From the NCBI GenBank assembly GCA_020850375.1, contig JADZET010000010.1, forward strand, positions 1 through 13,077: DNA of 13,077 bases, given 5' to 3'. Positions 6,880 to 11,576 of the stretch are shown here, one piece after another. The DNA comes from Phycisphaeraceae bacterium (GTDB taxonomy: Bacteria; Planctomycetota; Phycisphaerae; Phycisphaerales; Phycisphaeraceae). A program made the position numbers and the translations under genes. The notes below the pieces were generated by a model that saw nothing but the letters and a program-made list of their open reading frames with translations, did no database searches and had not been told where the DNA came from. The first letter of the stretch is position 1; each line of letters opens with the position of its first letter.

Positions 6880-7317
6880 TCAGGCCTGGAGGTCGAGGTG
6901 CTTGTAGAGCGGGTCCTGGGCCGGCTGCTTGTCGCCCGTGGGCATGAGCCGCTGGGTGCTCTCGAGGAGCTGTGCGATGACGGCTGGGTCGGGCGCGGGC
7001 GGGCCGAGGATCTCGGCGGGGGGCTGCGAGGATGAGCCGTCGTCCGCCGGGTTGTCTGGGGACGACTCCTGACGGAGGAATTGGTCCTGGCTCTGCCGGC
7101 CATGCTGCTGGGGGGTCTGGCTGTCGATGCGGATCTGGTCGACGGAGTCCTCGTCGCCCTCTTCGAGCGACTGCATGTGAGACTCGATCATCTGGCGGAT
7201 GCGCTTGGCGTCGGCGGCCTGGCGGGTTTGGGTGTGGCCCAGCTCGCGCCCGACCTGCTGGGCTTGCAGGGGCGTCGAGGCCAGACTCGCGGCCAAGGGT
7301 GAGCCGAATTGGGTCAT
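6880..7317 (-). CDS. Hypothetical low-complexity protein
   Basis: I do not recognise this 145-residue protein. There is no signal peptide, membrane helix or cysteine. The first 55 residues are helical and rich in Gln, Ala and Arg (for example QQVGRELGHTQTRQAADAKR). Residues 56-105 are Gln/Asp/Ser/Pro-rich and almost certainly disordered. A short helix (PDPAVIAQLLESTQRL) follows, and the protein ends P-L-Y-K-H-L-D-L-Q-A. A folded catalytic domain is unlikely, so a linker or adaptor role is the best guess. The ATG at 7317 has only a weak GGTGA 6 bases upstream. It lies upstream of rmuC on the same strand, 114 bases apart, and is divergent from the gene at 7599. High-GC DNA can keep false frames open, but frame length, composition and the lack of a better competing frame favour a real gene. 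Confidence 0.6.
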   Translation of the reverse strand: MTQFGSPLAASLASTPLQAQQVGRELGHTQTRQAADAKRIRQMIESHMQSLEEGDEDSVDQIRIDSQTPQQHGRQSQDQFLRQESSPDNPADDGSSSQPPAEILGPPAPDPAVIAQLLESTQRLMPTGDKQPAQDPLYKHLDLQA

Positions 7318-7598
7318 GGCGGTTCACCGGCGGGGATACACCGGTCCTACTGTGCTTGTATCGACCAAACGCGCGGGACAGGGCGAACTTTTGGGCACAC
7401 AACCACCTATTCTTCACACATTTATACGGAATATTCGTCATCAATCGCCGCGTATGTCACCGCCTCGGATCGTCTTTATCTCTGCCCCCAACACCTTTTA
7501 GCCAGGATTTTTGGCCTCGGGTAAAAAAACACGGATCACGGGTCTATCATCCAGTGTCATTTCGATCGGGTCTGAGGTTCCTTCTGAAGGAGGTTCGC
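7318..7598. other. Divergent intergenic region, AT-richer than its surroundings
   Basis: These 281 bases separate divergent starts and contain AT-rich runs at about 7387-7440 and 7495-7530, unlike the flanking genes. TATCAT at 7545-7550 is a plausible -10 for the gene at 7599 (5 of 6 matches), though no clear -35 sits at the right distance. The last 30 bases carry the direct repeat GAGGTTC (7574-7580 and 7590-7596) and the ribosome-site hairpin listed separately. The frame of the 7599 gene stays open across this region, but I see no sign that it is coding. Confidence 0.5.
7578..7593 (+). promoter_or_regulatory. Shine-Dalgarno within a small hairpin
   Basis: AAGGAGG (7587-7593) is a perfect Shine-Dalgarno 5 bases before the ATG at 7599 and fixes that start. 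The preceding TCCTT (7579-7583) pairs perfectly with AAGGA (7587-7591) across a CTG loop, with a possible T-G wobble at 7578/7592. The ribosome site could therefore mask itself, which would allow translational control. The stem is short, so it may simply melt. Confidence 0.5.
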
Positions 7599-8294
7599 AT
7601 GGATCTGGCGGAGCGCGGCCGGTCAAGGATCTACGACGGGCAGATCGACGAACTGATGGCTGACACCGGCCGGCACGATCGGCTGATCATCGTGCCCGAC
7701 GGCCGGCCCTCGAGCCAGCCCGACGCCTCGCCGCGGATGCGCATCATGTGGGGGCAGTACCTGCTGGATGACCTGATCGCCGGGCGGTATCGGTCGCTGG
7801 TCTGCGCGGTCAACGCCACGGACAACAGCCGGGGGATCGTCGGGCACATCGCCACGATTTTGCCCACGAGCCAGTGGACGGCCGCGAGCATCACGGAGTA
7901 TGCCGGGCGGTTCGCTGATCGGGGGCGGTTCAGCGTGCTGAAGTTCGACCTCGACAGCCTGGAGATCCTGGCGCTGTTGCGTCCGCCGGGGGCGGATCAC
8001 CTCTCGCTGGACCAGGTCGCGGCGGGGTTCACGATCGTCAGCGAGATGATCCGGCGCAAGCCCCAGCGACTGCCGGTGGCGTCGGTGAGCTTCCTGGGGG
8101 CTCGTGAGAACCAGCTCCGCGACGAGACGGGGCAGGAGCCGAGTTTCGAGACGGTGCTGCGGATCATGCACGAGTCGGGCTTCACCGGCGACGTGTACCC
8201 GGCGCCGTGGATGTGGAACTGCGCCCCGACGGCGGTGTACGCGAGGTACCCGTTCCCGGATTCCGTGCAGCGGCTGCGCGAGGGCGGGTTCTGA
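7599..8294 (+). CDS. Conserved-looking hypothetical protein, 231 residues
   Basis: I do not recognise this protein. It is soluble, with no signal peptide or membrane helix. Residues 28-34 form a strand (RLIIVPD) leading into 'GRPSSQPDASPRMR'. 'WGQYLLDDLIAGRYRSLVCAVNATDNSRGIVGHIA' (51-85) alternates helix and strand and includes an N-A-T-D-N-S-R-G-I turn. 'FSVLKFDLDSLEILALLRPPGADHL' (111-135) and 'VASVSFLGARENQLRDETG' (160-178) look like core strands with acidic and Arg side chains at their ends. The C-terminus is aromatic and proline-rich (YPAPWMWNCAPTAVYARYPF). The alternating alpha/beta pattern suggests a compact single domain, but no catalytic motif can be named. The ATG at 7599 is chosen for its perfect Shine-Dalgarno; the longer frame back to 7032 overlaps the divergent gene. 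It is divergent from 6880-7317 and converges on mtnP with a 22-base gap. Confidence 0.8.
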   Translation: MDLAERGRSRIYDGQIDELMADTGRHDRLIIVPDGRPSSQPDASPRMRIMWGQYLLDDLIAGRYRSLVCAVNATDNSRGIVGHIATILPTSQWTAASITEYAGRFADRGRFSVLKFDLDSLEILALLRPPGADHLSLDQVAAGFTIVSEMIRRKPQRLPVASVSFLGARENQLRDETGQEPSFETVLRIMHESGFTGDVYPAPWMWNCAPTAVYARYPFPDSVQRLREGGF

Positions 8295-8316
8295 GCGGGT
8301 TTTTGAAGTCTAAGAA

Positions 8317-9222
8317 TCACTTGTTGAAGTAGCGGCCCCAGATCGTGCCGAGACGTTCGATCTCGGCGGGGTCGATCTTGTCGCGCTGGGACCAGATGGC
8401 CATCTTGAGCGAGTCGTGGGCGGGGCTGGGATGGGCTTCGAGCGTGGAGACATCGCTGAGGGCCTGGCGGATCAGGGCGATGCCGGCGTCGGAGGCCTGT
8501 TTGAGGTTTCCCAGGATCTCGGCGAGGAGTTGCTGATCGGATTCGCCCTTGTTGCGGGGGCGCCAGCAGTCGTAGTCGGTGGGGAGGGCGATCAGCGCAT
8601 AAGCCATCTCGGCCTCGCGGGCGAGCTTGGCCTCGGGCATGGCGGTCATGCCGATGAGGTCGCCGCCCCAGGCGCGGTGCATCATGCTCTCGGCGCGGGT
8701 GGAGAAGGCGGGGCCCTCCATGCAGACGTAGGTGCCTTTGGCGTGGACCTTGCCCCTGAAGTCTCCGCCCGCGGCGGGGGAGAGTTTAGCGGCGGCGGTG
8801 ATGAGCCAGTGGCGCGTGACGGGGCAGAAGGGCTCAGCGAACTCCACGTGCACGGCCGCCTTCTCGAAGAACGTGCCGGCGCGGCGGTGGGTCTTGTCGA
8901 TGATCTGGTCGGCGATGACCAGGTCGCCCGGGGCGATCTCCTGGCGGAGCGAGCCGGTGGCGCCGGAGGCGATGACGTGCGTCACGCCCAGGGCCTTGAG
9001 GGCGAAGATGTTGGCTCGGAATGGGACGAAGCTCGGGGGGTAGACGTGGCCCGGGCCGTGGCGTTGGAGGATGGCGATGTCGACGCCCTGCCAGCGGGTC
9101 TGGACGATGGGCGAACTCGGCGGGCCGAAGGGGGTCTGGACGTGAGCGAGTTTGCCCTCCTGGCCGCCGAGGGCGTCGCCTAGACCCGTGCCGCCGATGA
9201 TGCCGATCTTGAGGTTGGCCAC
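8317..9222 (-). CDS. mtnP: S-methyl-5'-thioadenosine phosphorylase
   Basis: The 301-residue product phosphorolyses methylthioadenosine, a polyamine and SAM by-product, to adenine and methylthioribose 1-phosphate in the methionine salvage pathway. Class II nucleoside phosphorylase motifs are all present: G-G-T-G-L-G-D (10-16, phosphate site with T12), R54-H55-G-P-G-H, 'RANIFALKALGVTHVIASGATGS' for the core (split here at residues 69-91), C167-M-E-G-P-A-F-S-T-R-A-E-S, M192 at the ribose site, and T215-D216-Y-D218-C-W. The D-Y-D pair specifies adenine, which favours MTAP over guanosine-type phosphorylases. I chose the GTG at 9222 because GGAG lies 7 bases upstream and family homology begins there. 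The frame is open to an ATG at 9294, but those 24 codons (PRRRPPGYITRLISK...) look non-coding. No other methionine-salvage gene is nearby. It converges on the 7599 gene. Confidence 0.93.
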   Translation of the reverse strand: MANLKIGIIGGTGLGDALGGQEGKLAHVQTPFGPPSSPIVQTRWQGVDIAILQRHGPGHVYPPSFVPFRANIFALKALGVTHVIASGATGSLRQEIAPGDLVIADQIIDKTHRRAGTFFEKAAVHVEFAEPFCPVTRHWLITAAAKLSPAAGGDFRGKVHAKGTYVCMEGPAFSTRAESMMHRAWGGDLIGMTAMPEAKLAREAEMAYALIALPTDYDCWRPRNKGESDQQLLAEILGNLKQASDAGIALIRQALSDVSTLEAHPSPAHDSLKMAIWSQRDKIDPAEIERLGTIWGRYFNK

Positions 9223-9264
9223 GATGTCGCTCCATGAACAGCAGGTCTTGGAAATCAGGCGGGT

Positions 9265-9270
9265 AATATA
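9265..9270 (-). promoter_or_regulatory. Candidate -10 element (TATATT) for mtnP
   Basis: On the minus strand TATATT matches 5 of 6 bases of the -10 box, with 42 bases to the GTG start. That gives a leader of about 35 bases, which includes the GGAG ribosome site. It sits in an imperfect palindrome (GGT-N-ATAT-N-ACC) and is one of the few AT-rich spots in the gap. The expected -35 position is poor. Confidence 0.4.
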
Positions 9271-9401
9271 ACCTGGGGGCCTGCGCCGGGGCACTCGCTC
9301 TTCCGCGCCGCCTTAAATAACTGCACCCATGGCTTGCCCAGCATCTTGTGCTGTAGTCGGAACAAGCAGGACCTTGCGCAGGCCAACGGCGCGTTGTCGG
9401 C

Positions 9402-9430
9402 TTGCCCGTATCGCGCGTCTATGGTATTTT
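9402..9430 (+). promoter_or_regulatory. Candidate sigma-70-type promoter for the kinase pair
   Basis: TTGCCC (9402-9407) and TATTTT (9425-9430) are separated by exactly 17 bases; each matches 4 of 6 consensus positions. Transcription would start near 9437, leaving a leader of about 185 bases that contains two dyads before the kinase gene. Support is from pattern only. Confidence 0.35.
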
Positions 9431-9570
9431 TTGGCATCGTAGCTTCTTGTATGGACACAGCCTGTCGCGGGAGATCGATGCTACTTCCCCCTGCGGCCTA
9501 CGGCCGTTGACCCTCTGTTTTCCTGGCCCACGCCTCTGCGCCCCCGGTTTCTCCAGGACTTGCTTTGCCC

Positions 9571-9589
9571 GGATGATCGTCCGTCATCC
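9571..9589 (+). promoter_or_regulatory. Hairpin upstream of the P-loop kinase start
   Basis: GGATGA (9571-9576) pairs perfectly with TCATCC (9584-9589) across a 7-base loop. It ends 32 bases before the ATG at 9622 and just ahead of the ribosome site GGGAG (9611-9615). There is no T-run, so a terminator is unlikely; an operator dyad or leader hairpin is possible. Confidence 0.3.
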
Positions 9590-9621
9590 AGAATAAACCC
9601 CCTACCACCTGGGAGCCGTCG

Positions 9622-10116
9622 ATGAACGTCATCGTGCTTAACGGAGCGTCCGGTGTCGGCAAGACCACGGTCTTGCGACGCATTCTTGCGAGGTTACCCG
9701 GCCGTGGAGCGATCCTGGACGGCGACGATGTGAGCCGAGTCCATCCCTTCGAGTGTTCCACCGACTGGTTGAATTTAGTCCAGGACAATCTTCTGTGCTG
9801 TGCGGAAAACCTGATGCGATTCGGTGTGTCATACCTGGTCATTGGCTTTGTGCTTCCCTCCAGGGAGAGGGTCGATCGTCTGAACCGCGTGTTCAGGGAT
9901 AAAGGGCTGAGCCTGCGCTGGGTGGGCTTGGTGGCCAGCGATAGCTGTCTGCAGAACCGACTCAAGGAACGAGGTGTGGTGGCTGAGGGGATCTTCAGCA
10001 CGGCGAGGGAATTCAATGACGCCATCAAGAGTTTTACCGACCATCTTCAGGTCGACACTTCCGGGTTGAGCCCCGAAGCCGTGGCGGAGCGCGTCTTGTC
10101 ATTGGCGCTTAGATAG
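9622..10116 (+). CDS. P-loop small-molecule kinase (AAA_33/zeta-toxin-like family)
   Basis: The 164-residue product is a compact P-loop kinase. Walker A is G8-A-S-G-V-G-K14-T-T. D33-G-D-D-V follows the second strand, where gluconate, shikimate and chloramphenicol kinases hold their substrate or magnesium. A hydrophobic strand ends at 'YLVIGFVLPSRE' (71-82). A lid-like helix has R113 and R117 (CLQNRLKERG). The tail 'VDTSGLSPEAVAERVL' is a hallmark of the AAA_33/COG0645-like predicted kinases. No membrane segment is present. The ATG has GGGAG 6 bases upstream. Substrate is unknown: a sugar, nucleotide or antibiotic-like molecule are all possible. One sampled stretch is near 52% GC, lower than the flanking genes, a hint of acquisition. 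The APH-fold kinase gene starts 78 bases downstream on the same strand, so the two probably share a transcript. Confidence 0.8.
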   Translation: MNVIVLNGASGVGKTTVLRRILARLPGRGAILDGDDVSRVHPFECSTDWLNLVQDNLLCCAENLMRFGVSYLVIGFVLPSRERVDRLNRVFRDKGLSLRWVGLVASDSCLQNRLKERGVVAEGIFSTAREFNDAIKSFTDHLQVDTSGLSPEAVAERVLSLALR

Positions 10117-10194
10117 ACAGACAACGAATCAAACCGCAAAGATAGACCTGCCTGGCTCTTTGAACCTCCGCGTTCACGAAGAGAGGATGAAGAG

Positions 10195-11229
10195 ATGCCC
10201 CATGAATGGCTGCCCACCTTATTCTCCACCCCTCATCCTGATGGATTGGCAGAAAAAGTGCTGCCTGACTATCCGCTGTCGCGGCCCGTTCGTTGTGAGT
10301 TGTATCGGTCAGGACGCAACGACCACTATCGCGTCCATGCGGGAGACAAGGTGTACTACGCGAAGGTGCCGGGTGTCACTCACCATTGGAGAAGCCAGGA
10401 CGAGTGGGCCGCGCGATTGGTTTCCGAGATGGTCTTGCTCGAGCGTCTGCACGATCAGGGCATTCTGGTACCTGAGCCGGTGCGCCGCCACGACGGGAAA
10501 TACCTGACGATGGTCAACGCTCCGGAGGGAGTGCGCTACTTCATGCTGTTTCATGGTGTCCAGGGCCAGCCACTGGGTGACGCGGTCAGCCTGGAGCAGG
10601 TGCGTGATGTAGCCACGTTGGCCGCACGCTTGCACGGCTGTATGGACCTCCTGCCCGACGATTTCACAGCGGTCCAGTGGGATCTGCACTGGCTCATCGA
10701 CGCATCGCTGGCAAACCTGGAGCCGTTGATGCAGCACAGCAAGGCAGACTGGACGTGTGTGCAGGACCTCGGCAAGGCGATCACGGACTGGATCAGGTCC
10801 GCGCTGCCGCAACACAAGCCCGAATACGGGGTCATCCACGGTGACTTTCACCAGGACAATATCCTCTGCAGCGCGACCGGGCTATCTCTGCTCGACTTCG
10901 AATCCTTCGGGCACGGCTGGCGAGTGTGGGAGATCGCCTATTATCTGTCCGGCAACTTTTCGAGCTGGATATTCGAGCCCCAAATGGAAGCGGAGCGACT
11001 GCAGCGGCGGAACGCGTTCCTGGACGCGTACACCGTTGAACGCGGGCTGAGTGAGGCTGAGATCGCCTCAATCCCCGTCTTTGGGACGGCACGCGTGCTG
11101 TTGGCCATTGGGCGCCTTGCCACGCTCAACGCGCGCCTCGCCGGCCAGATAGCCAACGAGCAGGAACGGGTAGACAGATGGATGAGTTTTCTGCGGGCGT
11201 GGGTCGCGTACCATAAGCCGCTGCAATAA
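10195..11229 (+). CDS. APH-family phosphotransferase (aminoglycoside/choline kinase-like)
   Basis: The 344-residue product has the APH kinase fold. K57 (VYYAK) is the likely ATP-binding lysine and E78 its helix-C partner. The catalytic loop is H215-G-D217-F-H-Q-D-N222-I-L, with D217 as base and N222 for magnesium. The metal motif D234-F-E is followed by 'SFGHGWRVWEIAYYLSG', as in homoserine kinase II, SrkA-like and antibiotic kinases. Usual family length is 270-350. Substrate cannot be told from sequence; aminoglycoside resistance should not be assumed, since many family members act on small metabolites or proteins. The ATG at 10195 is supported by GAGAGG 8 bases upstream. It follows the P-loop kinase by 78 bases. 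A weak terminator-like structure overlaps its stop codon. GC is nearer the window average than in the preceding gene. Confidence 0.85.
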   Translation: MPHEWLPTLFSTPHPDGLAEKVLPDYPLSRPVRCELYRSGRNDHYRVHAGDKVYYAKVPGVTHHWRSQDEWAARLVSEMVLLERLHDQGILVPEPVRRHDGKYLTMVNAPEGVRYFMLFHGVQGQPLGDAVSLEQVRDVATLAARLHGCMDLLPDDFTAVQWDLHWLIDASLANLEPLMQHSKADWTCVQDLGKAITDWIRSALPQHKPEYGVIHGDFHQDNILCSATGLSLLDFESFGHGWRVWEIAYYLSGNFSSWIFEPQMEAERLQRRNAFLDAYTVERGLSEAEIASIPVFGTARVLLAIGRLATLNARLAGQIANEQERVDRWMSFLRAWVAYHKPLQ

Positions 11230-11262
11230 AGGCACTGGGTTTCCCTGGCTTACGGCTTTTTT
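11215..11262 (+). terminator. Weak candidate intrinsic terminator after the kinase pair
   Basis: AAGCCG (11215-11220), overlapping the end of the kinase gene, is complementary to CGGCTT (11253-11258), which runs into six T residues (11257-11262). The intervening 32 bases are long for a terminator loop, though GGG-TTT-CCC inside can fold. The T-run is the best of its kind in the window. Confidence 0.35.
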
Positions 11263-11271
11263 ACGTGAAGA

Positions 11272-11301
11272 TTGACTTTCTGACGATCTATAAGGTAAAC
11301 T
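11272..11301 (+). promoter_or_regulatory. Candidate ilvB promoter
   Basis: TTGACT (11272-11277, 5 of 6 matches to the -35 box) is followed after 18 bases by TAAACT (11296-11301, 4 of 6). The area is AT-rich compared with its surroundings. TATAAG at 11289-11294 is an alternative -10 but is too close to this -35. The predicted mRNA would carry a leader of about 270 bases. Confidence 0.45.
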
Positions 11302-11304
11302 TGT

Positions 11305-11405
11305 ATGGCTATGTCTTGCCGTCTCACCCCATCTTCGTCTCGACTTACCTCCGCGCGGGCTGCTGTGCCGGCGACGGTCGCTGTTAGCTGAGCGGAGGAC
11401 CCGCG
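11305..11405 (+). promoter_or_regulatory. Possible attenuator-like leader of ilvB
   Basis: A 28-codon frame (11305-11391, ATG to TGA) has AAGGT (11292-11296) 8 bases upstream and ends with Ala/Val-rich codons (AAVPATVAVS). CCTCCGC (11348-11354) pairs with GCGGAGG (11392-11398), and CGCGGG (11354-11359) pairs with CCCGCG (11400-11405). The arms interleave, so the two stems exclude each other or form a pseudoknot. The first right arm begins directly after the frame's stop codon. No U-rich terminator follows, and the proposed promoter would remove the frame's ribosome site, so this remains tentative. Confidence 0.3.
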
Positions 11406-11576
11406 ATCTTGGACCGTGTTCCAGGCCCAGGCCGATGCGTGACCTATCCGGGCCGGAACGTTTCACCCGATATCATTCAACCTTGGACCACGACGACGGC
11501 ATGCCCTTATGCATGACGTTCATCGCTCCCGCCGGGATGCACTATCGCCCCGGCTGATTCAGGAAAAGGCATTCCC

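Larger units (their letters stand above)
9223..9621. other. Intergenic region between mtnP and the P-loop kinase gene
   Basis: This 399-base gap separates divergent genes. It holds a candidate mtnP -10, a candidate kinase promoter, an upstream dyad CGGCC-TAC-GGCCG (9494-9506) and a hairpin (9571-9589). Short frames here (for example 9402-9596) have no ribosome site or protein-like composition. I see no RNA gene, mobile-element end or repeat array. Confidence 0.5.
11230..11576 (+). other. Intergenic region and structured leader of ilvB
   Basis: This 347-base gap contains the terminator T-run, a candidate ilvB promoter, a possible 28-codon leader frame, two competing inverted repeats and a third imperfect stem (TATC-C-GGG at 11445-11452 with CCCGATA at 11466-11472). 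It lacks T-box consensus, a tRNA or a mobile-element end. Confidence 0.5.

Noticed and set aside
7032..7598. Extension of the 231-residue protein to 420 residues
   Set aside because: It overlaps the divergent 6880-7317 gene and crosses AT-rich non-coding sequence. The perfect Shine-Dalgarno supports the ATG at 7599.
9223..9294. Upstream ATG start for mtnP
   Set aside because: The extra 24 residues do not resemble the family, and the extension covers the likely -10 element. GTG 9222 has its own ribosome site.
9402..9596. 64-codon frame between mtnP and the kinase gene
   Set aside because: It has no ribosome site, an unnatural Cys/Pro/Arg-rich composition, and overlaps the best promoter candidate.
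11230..11576. T-box or other known riboswitch before ilvB
   Set aside because: The T-box consensus is absent and no terminator stem with a U-run follows. I found no match to other riboswitch cores by eye.
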